64,000 nt of DNA from Modestobacter roseus (GTDB lineage: Bacteria > Actinomycetota > Actinomycetes > Mycobacteriales > Geodermatophilaceae). This document shows, piece after piece, positions 23,000 through 31,845 of this stretch; within the stretch, counting starts at the first letter, position 1; every line of letters starts with the position of its first letter. A program made the translations under genes and the position numbers. Under the pieces are notes generated by a model. The model saw nothing but the letters and a program-made list of their open reading frames with translations, searched no databases and was not told where the DNA came from. The stretch is from positions 4,447,825 to 4,511,824 of the forward strand of contig NZ_VLKF01000001.1 in assembly GCF_007994135.1 (NCBI RefSeq), written 5' to 3'.

Positions 23000-23809
23000 C
23001 TAGACCGCCTGGCAGGTGGGACACCAGAACAGGTTCCGGCCGACCATCTCCTGGGTGCGGACCTCCGTGCCGCAGATCCGGCAGAGCAGGCCCTGGCGCC
23101 GGTACACGTAGTGGGCGTCCTCCCGGAGCGCCGGGCCGCGCCGTCGCTCCCGGTCGGCGCGCTCGGTGGTGACGATCCGGCCCTCCTTCACCCCGGCCCG
23201 CATGAGCACGACCAGGTCCGCCCACAGGGCTGCCCACTCGTCGGCGGTCACGTCGCGGCCCGGGCGGAACGGGCTCAGCCGCTGCCGGAACAGCACCTCC
23301 GCGCGGTAGACGTTCCCCACGCCGGCGAGCACCGCCTGGTCCATCAGCAGCGCGCCGATCGGCACCCGGCTGCGGGAGATGCGGGCGAACGCCTTCGCCG
23401 GGTCGGACCGACGCCGCAGCGGGTCCGGGCCCAGCCGGTCGAGGATGAACTGCACCTCGCCCTCGGTGATCAGGTCGCAGGCGGTGGCGCCGCGCAGGTC
23501 GGTCCACACGCCCTCGCCGTCCTCGCCCGGTCCCTCCCAGCGCATCCGCAGGGCACCCCGGGGCGCCGGGGGCAGGCCGGTGCCGGAGGTGAACTTCCCG
23601 TACAGCCCCAGGTGCACGTGCACGACGTCCGGGCCGAAGGAGGCGAACAGGTGCTTGCCGTAGGAGGTGACCTCGTCGAGCACCCGCCCGTCGAGCAGTT
23701 CGGCCTGCCCGGCGAACCGGCCCTGCGGGCTGGTCACGTGCACCTCGCGCCCGGCGAACGCGGCCTGCTGCTCGCGGGCCAGGCGGAACAGGGTGTGGCC
23801 CTCAGGCAC
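23000..23809 (-). CDS. nei: Fpg/Nei family DNA glycosylase
   Basis: A 269-residue bifunctional DNA glycosylase/AP lyase that removes oxidised bases. It starts MPEGHT, so after Met removal the catalytic proline and glutamate are in place. The conserved lysine is in SYGKHLF, the H2TH region has GVGNVYRAEVLF, and the C-terminal zinc finger is CRIC...CPTC with about 16 residues between the pairs. MPEGH rather than MPELP indicates a Nei-like (endonuclease VIII) member. It is convergent with the DUF664 gene with only 13 bp between them. Confidence 0.94.
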   Translation of the reverse strand: MPEGHTLFRLAREQQAAFAGREVHVTSPQGRFAGQAELLDGRVLDEVTSYGKHLFASFGPDVVHVHLGLYGKFTSGTGLPPAPRGALRMRWEGPGEDGEGVWTDLRGATACDLITEGEVQFILDRLGPDPLRRRSDPAKAFARISRSRVPIGALLMDQAVLAGVGNVYRAEVLFRQRLSPFRPGRDVTADEWAALWADLVVLMRAGVKEGRIVTTERADRERRRGPALREDAHYVYRRQGLLCRICGTEVRTQEMVGRNLFWCPTCQAV

Positions 23810-23875
23810 GGGCAGCTCGCGCGATCACGCCGTCCAGCTTCACCTGAGGCGCGGGTCTCTGCCACGGTGGGCGGC

Positions 23876-24714
23876 GTGACCCAGGTGACACCGCAGCTGG
23901 CCCGGAAGGCGTGGGGCTCGCTGGAGACCATGCACGTCGTCGCGTTCTTCGCCCCGGAGGTGCAGGCCGCCTACGACGCGATGGGCGTCCGCGGCGCCCG
24001 CGCCGGCTACTTCGCTGCCCGCGCCTCGGCGCTCGGCCCGGTCGGCCCGGCCCCGGTGGTGGCGACCTTCTACGTGTTCGCGCCGTCCCTGGTGGAGCGG
24101 GTCGTGCCCCGGGTGTGGGGCGCGGCCCCGCCGGAGCGGTGGGCGGCGGCCCGGGTCGACGGCGTCCGGACGGCGCTGCACGGGGCGCTGGGGGAGCCCG
24201 ACGTCACCGAGGCGCTGGAGCTGGCCCGGCAGGCGTGCGCGGGGCTGACCGCCGCGGGCCGGCCGCTGTACGCCGCCTGGGCGTCCGCCGCCGAGCCCGA
24301 CGAGCCGCTGCTGCAGCTGTGGCACGCCGGGCTGCTGCTGCGCGAGCACCGCGGCGACGGGCACGTCAGCGCGCTGCTGGCCGCCGGGCTGGACCCGGTG
24401 GAGGCGCTGGTCACCGGCGGGCTGGCGACAAACAGCACCGAGTTCGTGCGCACCACCCGCGGCTGGACCGACGAGGAGTGGGCCGCCGGGGTGCAGCGCT
24501 GCCGTGACCGCGGACTGGTCGACGACGGCGGGCTCACCGACGCGGGCACCCGGCTGCGCCGGGAGGTGGAGGAGACCACCGACGCCCTGGCCACCGATGG
24601 GTGGGCGCACCTGGGGCCGAGGGCACGCAGCGGCTGGTCGAGCTGCTCGGCCCGCTGCGGCGCCGGATGTTCGACAGCGGCCTGCTGCCCGACTGGATCC
24701 GCGCCCGCTCCTGA
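23876..24714 (+). pseudogene. SCO6745-family protein, frameshifted near the C-terminus
   Basis: The open part encodes a SCO6745/SalK-like protein (LARKAWGSLETMHVVAFF, RAGYFAARASALGPVG, TTRGWTDEEWAAG). At 24613-24616 a run of four G is one base short: inserting one G restores the frame and gives the expected end (VELLGPLRRRMF then DSGLLPDWIRARS and TGA at 24714). As written, the frame runs on into antisense of the photolyase gene. The loss could be a consensus error or a real mutation. The GTG start at 23876 is the family position. Function is unknown; relatives often have a C-terminal helix-turn-helix-like region. Confidence 0.75.
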
Positions 24715-24729
24715 CGCCCTCTCTCCAGG

Positions 24730-24743
24730 TTTCGGCGCCGGAA
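24730..24743. repeat. TTTCGGCGCCGGAA unit between convergent genes
   Basis: A near-perfect palindrome of the same type as the pair at 8080-8115, again just after a plus-strand gene and just before the end of a minus-strand gene (photolyase stop at 24761). It is a short hairpin candidate. Confidence 0.5.
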
Positions 24744-24760
24744 CCCGGGGTGGGGGAGGG

Positions 24761-26137
24761 TCAGCGGCGGGTGGCGCGGGTGTAGCGCTCCAGGGCGACC
24801 AGGCGCTCGGAGGCGTGGTCGACGACCGGTTCGGGGTAGCCGGCCGGGACGCCGCCGGGGGCGGTCCACGGCTCGTGCACGTGCTTGGGGTCCAGGTCGC
24901 GCAGCTCGGGCACCCAGCGCTGCACGTAGCTGCCGTCGGGGTCGAACTTCTTGCCCTGGGTGGTCGGGTTGAACACCCGGTAGTACGGCGAGGCGTCGGT
25001 GCCGGTGCCGGCGACCCACTGCCAGCCGTGGTTGTTGCTGGCCAGGTCGCCGTCGACCAGGTGCGCCATGAAGTGCTCGGCGCCCAGCGTCCACTCCTGG
25101 TGCAGGTCCTTGACCAGGAACGAGGCGACGATCATCCGCACCCGGTTGTGCACGTACGCCTCGCCCAGCAGTTGCCGCATGCCGGCGTCCACGATCGGGA
25201 ACCCGGTGCGGCCGGCCTTCCAGGCGGCGACCAGCTCCTCGGCGTCCGGGCCGGAGTCGTAGCCCATGGCCTGCAGCTCGGGCTTGAGGTACTCCCGCGC
25301 CGACTCGGGCCGGTGCCACAGCACGTCGGCGTAGAAGTCGCGCCAGGCGAGCTCGTTCGCGTAGCTCCGCGCCGACTCGGAGTCCGGTCCCGTGTCGAGG
25401 CCGGCGAGGTCGGCCAGCAGCGTGCGCGGGTGGATGCAGCCGTACTTCAGGTAGGCCGACAGCCGGCTGGTGCCGTTCGTGCCCGGGGTGTTGCGGCCCT
25501 CGGCGTAGCCGGGCAGCCGCTCGTCGCGGAACCGCTGCCAGGCGGCGGTCGCCGCGGCCTCGCCGGCCGGGGGCAGGGTGACGTCGTCCAGGTCCGGAGT
25601 CGGGGGTGGGTCCTCGGACCGGACGCCGGTGGTCCACGCGACGCCGTCCGGGCGGGCCGCGGGGGAGTGCCAACCGTGCTCCCGCCAGGCGCGGGCGAAG
25701 GGGGAGAACACCTGGAACGGCGTCCCGTCGCGCTTGACCACCCGCCCCGGGGCGACGGCGTACGGCGAGCCGGTGCGGACCAGCGGCACCTCGCCCAGCG
25801 CCCGCTCGACGGCGGCGTCCCGGCGGCGACCGTAGGGGCCGGCGTCGGCGGTGACGTGCACGCTGCCCGCACCGACCTCGGCGGCCAGCGCGGGCAGGAC
25901 CTGGGCCGGGTCGCCGGAGCGGAACACCAGGGCGCCGCCGGTCTGCTCCCGCAGGTCGGTCAGGCAGTCGAGCAGGAAACGCCGGCGCGGGTTCCCCGAC
26001 GGCCCCCACAGGCGGTCGTCGAAGACGAACACCGGCAGGACGTCGCCGTCCGGGCCGGCCGCGTCGAGGGCGGCGAGCAGTGCCGGGTGGTCGCCCAGCC
26101 GGAGGTCGCGGCGGAACCAGAGCAGCGCGGTGGGCAC
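24761..26137 (-). CDS. phr: Deoxyribodipyrimidine photolyase
   Basis: Photolyase uses blue light and reduced FAD to split UV-induced pyrimidine dimers. The 458-residue product starts TALLWFRRDLRLGDHPAL and carries the N-terminal antenna-binding Rossmann domain. The FAD domain includes NGTSRLSAYLKYGCIHPRTL, WRDFYADVLWHRP, the DAGMRQLLGEAYVHNRVRMI block, and the C-terminal tryptophan-rich stretch NNHGWQWVAGTGTDASPYYR. The GTG at 26137 precedes a family-typical N-terminus. Class I CPD photolyase is most likely; a cryptochrome role cannot be excluded. Confidence 0.95.
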   Translation of the reverse strand: MPTALLWFRRDLRLGDHPALLAALDAAGPDGDVLPVFVFDDRLWGPSGNPRRRFLLDCLTDLREQTGGALVFRSGDPAQVLPALAAEVGAGSVHVTADAGPYGRRRDAAVERALGEVPLVRTGSPYAVAPGRVVKRDGTPFQVFSPFARAWREHGWHSPAARPDGVAWTTGVRSEDPPPTPDLDDVTLPPAGEAAATAAWQRFRDERLPGYAEGRNTPGTNGTSRLSAYLKYGCIHPRTLLADLAGLDTGPDSESARSYANELAWRDFYADVLWHRPESAREYLKPELQAMGYDSGPDAEELVAAWKAGRTGFPIVDAGMRQLLGEAYVHNRVRMIVASFLVKDLHQEWTLGAEHFMAHLVDGDLASNNHGWQWVAGTGTDASPYYRVFNPTTQGKKFDPDGSYVQRWVPELRDLDPKHVHEPWTAPGGVPAGYPEPVVDHASERLVALERYTRATRR

Positions 26138-26192
26138 CCGGCCGAGCCTAGGGACGACCGGGGCTCACCGCAGGGTCACGGCCGGAGCGCGC

Positions 26193-26513
26193 TCAGTGGT
26201 CGGCGGTGGCCAGACCGAAGGTCGGCTTGTCGTCCTCGGCGACCAGGTCCAGCTGGTCGGGGTGCTCGACGAGGTACTTCCGGACGAACGAGCAGTAGGG
26301 CAGCACGGTGACCTGGCGCTCCCGGGCGGCCACGAGGACGTCGTGCACCAGGCGGGTGCCGAGGCCGCGGCCGCCCATCGCCGGGTCGATCTCGGTGTGC
26401 GGCAGGGTCATCGAGCCGCCGTCGACGTGGTAACTGGCCAGCCCGACGACGCGCTCGCCGTCGCGGATCTCGAACCGCCCCTTCTCGGGGACGTCCACCA
26501 CCGTGATGTCCAT
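26193..26513 (-). CDS. Small GNAT-like N-acetyltransferase (YjdJ/NATD1 type)
   Basis: A 106-residue minimal acetyltransferase of the YjdJ/NATD1 group. The acetyl-CoA loop GGRGLGTRLV lies at about residue 48, followed by HDVLVAARERQVTVLPYCSFVRKYLVEHP, the characteristic C-terminal motif. The ATG at 26513 has GGGAGGTGGAGAG upstream; longer upstream extension of the frame is GC-bias artefact. Substrates of this family are not established. Confidence 0.88.
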   Translation of the reverse strand: MDITVVDVPEKGRFEIRDGERVVGLASYHVDGGSMTLPHTEIDPAMGGRGLGTRLVHDVLVAARERQVTVLPYCSFVRKYLVEHPDQLDLVAEDDKPTFGLATADH

Positions 26514-27108
26514 CTGCTCTCCACCTCCCGCGCCACCGGCGCCGTTGCCGGGGACTCGTGCGTGCTGAGACAAGGTAACGGTCGCAGCGAGTTGCCGCCC
26601 GCTTCTGTTCCGACGCGCCGGGAGGACGAGTCGTTCCCCGGCCACCCCGGGTGCGACGTGGGTGCCGGTGGCGCCACACCAGCGGGTCACGGGGAGGTCA
26701 CGGCGCGGGAGTGGCCCGGACGGCCCGTCCGACCGGTGAACGGCCAGGTCAACGGCTGGTCGTGGGGGTCGACGAGGTCGATCGGGCACATTGCGAGGTC
26801 ATGACGGAGTCGTTGCTGGTTGCCGTCGGTGACCGTCGCGATCACTGAGCGCGGCTAACTTCAGCGGGCAAGTGTGGACCCGGGTGACTCGGCCATGAGG
26901 TGGCCGACCCGGCGTTCGAGGCCGACACCGACGTTGCGCAGGGACGGCTCGCGTCGCCACCGGAGGAGCGGTGGCGGTGCGGCGGGTGCGCCGCCGGATG
27001 GACGCGGTACCGGGTGCAGCCCGCAGACCGCGCCGGCCCCGCGGGCGATGTCGCCCCACCGAACGCACGGCTTCCCGGCCGGTCCACGCCCGATGACGAG
27101 AGGTGACC
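26514..27108. other. 595-bp intergenic region between GNAT and betaine transporter genes
   Basis: The two flanking genes diverge, so both promoters should lie here. Short frames exist on both strands but none has a ribosome site plus recognisable product. No riboswitch fold, tRNA or clear repeat was recognised. GAGAGG at 27098-27103 is the ribosome site of the ATPase gene. Osmotic control elements would be expected but cannot be identified by eye. Confidence 0.5.
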
Positions 27109-28332
27109 GTGCCCGCAGTTCATGCCGAAGGGCTCTTCAAGGTCTTCGGACGACGTCCCGGGGACGCCGTCCGGCGGCTCCAGGACGGCGCGTCGATCGC
27201 CGAGGTCCGCGAGCGGGGAGCGACCCCCGCCGTGGTCGACGTCGGCTTCACGGTCGAGCCGGGCGAGATCTTCGTGGTGATGGGGCTGTCCGGCTCCGGC
27301 AAGTCGACGCTGATCCGGATGCTCAACGGGCTGCTGGAACCGACCGCCGGCCGGGTGACGATCGGGGACGCCGAGCTGACGTCGCTCGACGCCCGCGGCG
27401 TGCGCCGGCTCCGCCAGGAGCGGATGAGCATGGTCTTCCAGCACTTCGCGCTCTTCCCGCACCGGACGGTGCTCGACAACGCCGCCTACGCCCTGGAGGT
27501 GCGCGGCGTCGACCGCACCACCCGCCGGGCCCGAGCGCTGGAGGCGCTCGCCGAGGTGGGGCTGGCCGAGCGGGCCGACGCCCGGCCCGACGAGCTCTCC
27601 GGCGGCATGAAGCAGCGGGTCGGGCTGGCCCGCGCGCTGGCCGCGGAGACCGACCTGCTGCTGATGGACGAGGCGTTCAGCGCGCTGGACCCGCTGATCC
27701 GCCGGGAGATGCAGGACCAGCTGCTGGACCTGCAGTCGCGGCTGGGCAAGACGATCGTCTTCATCACCCACGACCTCAACGAGGCGATGCGGCTCGGTGA
27801 CCGGGTGATGGTGATGCGCGACGGCCGGGTGGTGCAGCTCGGCACCCCGGAGCAGATCCTCGACTCCCCGGCCGACGACTACGTGGCCTCCTTCCTGGCC
27901 GACGTCGACCGCGGCCGGGTGTTCACCGCCGAGCACGTGATGGCGCCGGCGCCCGTCGTGCTCGCCGGGGGCTCGTCCCCGGCGGCCGCGCTGGACGCGA
28001 TGCACGCCTCCCACACGTCGTCCGCGCTGGTCGTCGACGGGTTCGGTCAGCTGACCGGAACGGTCGGCGAGGGCGACGCCCAGGCGGCGGTCGACGCGGG
28101 ACAGGTGGCGCTCACCGACGGCGCCGTCCACCCGTCGGTGACCGTCGGGCCGGAGACGCTGCTCAGCGACCTGCTGGTGTCCGCCGGCCAGGACGAGCAC
28201 CTGGTCGCCGTCGTCGACGACACCAACCAGCTGCTCGGCGTCGTCCCGCCCACCGCCGTGCTGGCCGCGCTCGGCGGCGCCACCGCCGATCCGCCGACGA
28301 CCGACCTCACGAAGGAGGGCCCCCGTGGCTGA
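27109..28332 (+). CDS. proV: Glycine betaine/proline ABC transporter ATP-binding protein
   Basis: The 407-residue ATPase powers uptake of compatible solutes. It has the ProV-type N-terminal extension (GLFKVFGRRP... VRERGATPAVVDVGF), Walker A GLSGSGKST, Q-loop MVFQHFALFPHRTVLDN, signature LSGGMKQRV, Walker B LLLMDEAFSALD and switch ITHDLNEAM. The C-terminal 120 residues correspond to paired CBS domains (AEHVMAPAPVV..., SALVVDGFGQL, DEHLVAVVDDTNQLLG), which in relatives sense ionic strength or nucleotides. Two GTG codons are possible; 27109 is preferred because GAGAGG lies 5 nt before it. The stop overlaps the permease start by 8 nt. Confidence 0.93.
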   Translation: MPAVHAEGLFKVFGRRPGDAVRRLQDGASIAEVRERGATPAVVDVGFTVEPGEIFVVMGLSGSGKSTLIRMLNGLLEPTAGRVTIGDAELTSLDARGVRRLRQERMSMVFQHFALFPHRTVLDNAAYALEVRGVDRTTRRARALEALAEVGLAERADARPDELSGGMKQRVGLARALAAETDLLLMDEAFSALDPLIRREMQDQLLDLQSRLGKTIVFITHDLNEAMRLGDRVMVMRDGRVVQLGTPEQILDSPADDYVASFLADVDRGRVFTAEHVMAPAPVVLAGGSSPAAALDAMHASHTSSALVVDGFGQLTGTVGEGDAQAAVDAGQVALTDGAVHPSVTVGPETLLSDLLVSAGQDEHLVAVVDDTNQLLGVVPPTAVLAALGGATADPPTTDLTKEGPRG

Positions 28333-29353
28333 GCCGACGCTGCTCCCGAACTCCGTGCTCGCGGCGACCGAGAGCGGTACCGACACCGGGCCGCTGCCCC
28401 GCATCCCGCTCGGCGACTGGATCGACACCGCGTTCGACTGGCTGAAGGACAACCTCGAGCCGGTCTTCGACGGGATCAGCGCGGTGACCGAGACCGCCGT
28501 CGACGGGCTGGCCTCCGGGTTGCTGCTCCTGCCGGCCATCGTGATGGCCGCGCTCTTCGCGGTGCTCGGCGGGGTGGTCCGTTCGGTCCGGTTCGGCGTC
28601 GTCTCACTGCTCGGGCTGCTGCTGATCATCGCCCTGGAGCTCTGGGTGCCGGCGATGGAGACCCTGGCGCTGATCCTGGTGGCGACGCTGATCGCCGTGC
28701 TGATCGGTGTCCCGGTGGGGATCGCCGCCGCGCGCAACGACCGGGTCAGCGCCGCCGTCCGGCCGGTGCTGGACTTCATGCAGACGATGCCCGGGTTCGT
28801 CTACCTGATCCCCGCGGTCACCTTCTTCAGCATCGGCGTCGTGCCCGGCGTGGTCACCACGATCATCTTCGCGCTGCCGCCCGGCGTACGGCTGACCGAG
28901 CTGGGCATCCGCCAGGTCGACCCCGAGCTGGTCGAGGCCGGGCACGCCTTCGGCAGCCCACCCGGCCAGATCCTGCGGCGGGTCCAGCTGCCGCTGGCGC
29001 TGCCCACGATCATGGCCGGCATCAACCAGGTGATCATGCTGGCGCTGTCGATGGCCGTGATCGCCGGCCTGATCGGCGCCGGTGGCCTGGGCGGTGTGGT
29101 GGTCAGCGGCATCTCGCGGCTGGACATCGGCCTCGGCTTCGAGGCGGGCCTGGCCGTGGTCGTCCTCGCCGTCTACCTGGACCGGCTGACCGGTGCCCTC
29201 GGCCAGCGGCGCGGCCGGTTCGCCGGCTTCCGCACCTTCCTCGGCCGGGGGAGCAGCACCACCGCGCGTGCCGCGCAGCCCCCGGCCCAGCAGTCCGCGA
29301 CCCCGCGGACCGTGGCGCCCGCCGAGGCGCCGCACCCCGAACCCGCCCGGTGA
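28325..29353 (+). CDS. proW: Glycine betaine/proline ABC transporter permease
   Basis: A 342-residue membrane subunit of the betaine importer. The N-terminal 50 residues are soluble and contain LPRIPLGDWIDTAFDWLKDN, as in ProW. About seven transmembrane helices follow, with the ATPase-docking EAA loop (ELVEAGHAFGSPPGQILRRVQLPLALP) at about residues 205-230. A Pro/Ala-rich tail of about 35 residues ends the protein. The GTG at 28325 overlaps proV. It forms an operon with proV and the binding protein. Confidence 0.93.
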   Translation: MAEPTLLPNSVLAATESGTDTGPLPRIPLGDWIDTAFDWLKDNLEPVFDGISAVTETAVDGLASGLLLLPAIVMAALFAVLGGVVRSVRFGVVSLLGLLLIIALELWVPAMETLALILVATLIAVLIGVPVGIAAARNDRVSAAVRPVLDFMQTMPGFVYLIPAVTFFSIGVVPGVVTTIIFALPPGVRLTELGIRQVDPELVEAGHAFGSPPGQILRRVQLPLALPTIMAGINQVIMLALSMAVIAGLIGAGGLGGVVVSGISRLDIGLGFEAGLAVVVLAVYLDRLTGALGQRRGRFAGFRTFLGRGSSTTARAAQPPAQQSATPRTVAPAEAPHPEPAR

Positions 29354-29446
29354 CCGCACGGGCCGCCCGCCCCGTGGGTGGCCCTCCGCGGACCGGAGCA
29401 CCAGTGGTGCCGGGGAACCCGACCGGCACCCGTACGAGAGGAACAG

Positions 29447-30373
29447 ATGAACAAGCACCTGACCACCCGCAGCACCCGGATCGCCGCCGGCCTGGCCGCG
29501 GTCGCCCTGACCGCCACCGCCTGCGGCGGTGACAGCGACACCGACGCCACCGCGGACGGCGGCGCCACCAGCGGCGCGGCCTGCGAGACCGTCAACCTGG
29601 GCTTCATCCCGTCCTGGACCGACGGGCTGAGCATCGCCTGGCTGTGGGACGGGATCCTCGACGAGCAGGGCATCGAGGTCGAGATGACCGAGATCGCCGA
29701 CGCCGCCCCGCTCTACGCCGGCCTGGCCGGGGGCGACGTCGACGTCTACCCCTCCGCCTGGTCCGAGGTCACCCACGCCGACTACATGGCCGAGTACGGC
29801 GACCAGCTCGAGGACCTCGGTGCCTGGTACGAGGGCGCGAAGCTGACCTTCGCCGTCCCCGAGTACACCGACGTCTCCTCCATCGAGGACCTGGCCGGCA
29901 ACGCCGAGATGTTCGACGGCCGGATCGTCGGCATCGAGCCGGGCGCCGGGCTGACCCGGACGACGAAGGAGAGCGTCATGCCGGCCTACGGGCTGGACGG
30001 CGACTACACCCTGGTCGAGTCCTCGACGACGGCGATGCTGGCCGAGCTCCAGGCGGCCACCGACGCCGGCGAGGACGTCGTCGTCACCCTGTGGCGGCCG
30101 TTCTGGGCCAACAGCGAGTTCCCGGTGAAGGACCTCGAGGACCCGCAGGGTGCGCTGGGTGACGCCGAGGGCCTGCACACCCTGGCCACCGAGGGCTTCT
30201 CCGACCGGTGCGCCGACGTCGCCTCGATGATGGAGGCCTTCTCCCTCACCGACGAGCAGTACGGCTCGCTGGAGAACATGGTCGTCAACGAGTACGGCGA
30301 GGGCCGCTACGACGAGGCCGTCGACGCCTGGCTCGAGGAGAACCCGGAGTTCATGGACTCCCTGCAGAGCTGA
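29447..30373 (+). CDS. proX: Glycine betaine/proline-binding lipoprotein
   Basis: The 308-residue extracytoplasmic receptor of the importer. It has a lipoprotein signal peptide with lipobox TATAC, Cys at about residue 24, followed by an acidic linker. The mature OpuAC-type domain contains the aromatic residues expected to cage a quaternary amine (SWTDGLSIAWLWDG, YPSAWSEVTH, TLWRPFWAN). The ATG at 29447 has GAGAGGAA 5-6 nt upstream, which decides against the longer frame from 29378. It is the last gene of proVWX, followed directly by a strong hairpin. Confidence 0.94.
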   Translation: MNKHLTTRSTRIAAGLAAVALTATACGGDSDTDATADGGATSGAACETVNLGFIPSWTDGLSIAWLWDGILDEQGIEVEMTEIADAAPLYAGLAGGDVDVYPSAWSEVTHADYMAEYGDQLEDLGAWYEGAKLTFAVPEYTDVSSIEDLAGNAEMFDGRIVGIEPGAGLTRTTKESVMPAYGLDGDYTLVESSTTAMLAELQAATDAGEDVVVTLWRPFWANSEFPVKDLEDPQGALGDAEGLHTLATEGFSDRCADVASMMEAFSLTDEQYGSLENMVVNEYGEGRYDEAVDAWLEENPEFMDSLQS

Positions 30374-30387
30374 TCGACCGGCACCAC

Positions 30388-30422
30388 CGAGGGGCCCGAC
30401 GGCATCGCCGTCGGGCCCCTCG
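30388..30422 (+). terminator. Terminator of the proVWX operon
   Basis: A perfect 16-bp stem, CGAGGGGCCCGACGGC pairing with 30407-30422 across a 3-nt ATC loop, starts 15 nt after the proX stop codon. Confidence 0.85.
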
Positions 30423-30483
30423 CCCGTCCGGCCCTCGCGCCCCGTCAGCCGCCGCCGGGCCGCATGCCAGGATGGACGGCGCC

Positions 30484-30556
30484 GCCCCCGTAGCTCAGGG
30501 GATAGAGCATCGGTTTCCTAAACCGTGTGCCGCAGGTTCGAATCCTGCCGGGGGCA
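30484..30556 (+). tRNA. tRNA-Arg (anticodon CCT)
   Basis: A full cloverleaf can be drawn over 73 nt. The acceptor stem is GCCCCCG/CGGGGGC. The anticodon loop TTCCTAA sits on a CGGT/ACCG stem, giving anticodon CCT for AGG codons. The T arm is GCAGG-TTCGAAT-CCTGC. The discriminator is A and CCA is not encoded. It lies between the proX terminator and a conserved hypothetical gene. Confidence 0.95.
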
Positions 30557-30607
30557 CCTCCGAGGGGGCCGTCCGTCGCTCGTCGGAGCGCGGGCGAGAC
30601 TGGGGGC

Positions 30608-31051
30608 ATGACCGCTGGTGATGCCCGGCCGCGCGCCGACCGGACCCCCACGCCGCTGACCGACGACGCGCGCCGGCTGCTCGACGCGCTCCTCGCCCAC
30701 GACTTCCTCGGCGTCGCCGAGCTGCGTGCCCAGGTGGTGCGCGCCAGCTCCACCCCGGGCTGCCGGTGCGGCTGCGGCACCCTCGACCTGCACGTCCCCG
30801 ACGACGTCCCGACCGTTCCGGCCGGCGGCCCGGCACCGGTGGAGGGCACCGTCGTCGACGCCGACGGCACCCCGGTGGGCGGGGTGCTGCTGTTCGTCGA
30901 GGACGGCCGGCTGAGCCGGCTGGACATCACGTCCCACGGCGACCCCTTGCCGCTGCCTTCCCCGGACCGGGTCACCTGGGGCCCCACCCGATGGGCGGGC
31001 GCGGACACCGTGCGCCGGCCCGCGCGGTTCCGCCGCGGCTCCACTCAGTAG
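30608..31051 (+). CDS. Conserved hypothetical protein with CxCxC motif
   Basis: A 147-residue cytoplasmic protein of unknown function. The N-terminal helix region (LTDDARRLLDALLAHDFLGVAELRAQ) is followed by a cysteine motif, PGCRCGCGTLDLHV, at about residues 53-66 that might bind metal, then a beta-rich end. Similar proteins are recalled from actinobacteria without known function. The ATG at 30608 follows a G-rich stretch. Its 3' end overlaps the convergent pflA gene by 7 nt. Confidence 0.75.
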   Translation: MTAGDARPRADRTPTPLTDDARRLLDALLAHDFLGVAELRAQVVRASSTPGCRCGCGTLDLHVPDDVPTVPAGGPAPVEGTVVDADGTPVGGVLLFVEDGRLSRLDITSHGDPLPLPSPDRVTWGPTRWAGADTVRRPARFRRGSTQ

Positions 31052-31845
31052 ACGGTGAGGCCGCGGGCGCGGAACCGGTCCCGCGCGGCGGCGGTCTGCT
31101 CCGGCGTCGGCGGCCGGGTGTCCGCCAGCGGGTAGGGGATGCCGAGCCGGGTCCACTTGTCCCGCCCCAGCTGGTGGAAGGGGAGCACCTCCACCCGCTG
31201 CACCGTCGACCAGGCGGCGACGGCGTCGGCGACCGCGTCGATGTTCTCCGGTGCGTCGGTCAGCCCGGGCACCAGCACGAAGCGGATCCACATCGCCGTC
31301 CCGCGGTCGGCCAGCCGACGGCCGAACGCCAGGGTCGGCGCGACCTCCTGCCCGGTGACCAGCCGGTAGGTGTCCGGCAGCCCGGACTTCACGTCCAGCA
31401 GCACCAGGTCGGTGTCGTCCAGCAGCGCGTCGGTGGCGTGCGCGCCGAGGAAGCCGGAGGTGTCCAGCGCGGTGTGCAGGCCCAGCTCCCTCGCGGCCCG
31501 GAAGACGTTCGCGGTGAACGCGGGCTGCACCAGCGGCTCTCCACCGGAGAGCGTGACCCCGCCGTGCGCGGCCCGCAGCGCCGGCGCGTAGCGGCGCAGC
31601 TTCGCGACCAGCTCGTCCAGCGTCGTCGGCATCCCGTCGTGCTCGTGCCAGGTGTCGGGGTTCTGGCAGTACTGGCAGCGCAGCAGGCAGCCGGAGAGGA
31701 ACACGGTGAGCCGGGTGCCCGGCCCGTCGACGCCGGTGACCAGCTCCCAGGAGTGCACCCGGCCCAGGCGGCCGGCGCGCACCGCGGCCAGCTCCTCGTG
31801 GTGGAGGTCGGCGCCCACCACGGGGAGCGGGAGGTCGGTGCTCAC
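31045..31845 (-). CDS. pflA: Pyruvate formate-lyase activating enzyme
   Basis: A 266-residue radical-SAM enzyme that installs the glycyl radical on PflB. The cluster motif CxxxCxxC is in [16 protein letters not shown] at about residue 53-62. The SAM-binding glycine-rich motif is in [14 protein letters not shown]. There is one cluster motif only, as in true PFL activases. The GTG at 31845 overlaps the pflB stop (GTGA), so the two are co-translated. The open frame continuing to 33930 is a GC artefact. Confidence 0.95.
   Translation of the reverse strand: MSTDLPLPVVGADLHHEELAAVRAGRLGRVHSWELVTGVDGPGTRLTVFLSGCLLRCQYCQNPDTWHEHDGMPTTLDELVAKLRRYAPALRAAHGGVTLSGGEPLVQPAFTANVFRAARELGLHTALDTSGFLGAHATDALLDDTDLVLLDVKSGLPDTYRLVTGQEVAPTLAFGRRLADRGTAMWIRFVLVPGLTDAPENIDAVADAVAAWSTVQRVEVLPFHQLGRDKWTRLGIPYPLADTRPPTPEQTAAARDRFRARGLTVY

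Noticed and set aside
26651..26848. Small plus-strand open frame ending in a plausible acidic tail
   Set aside because: No ribosome site, no family recognised, and the composition fits non-coding GC-rich DNA.
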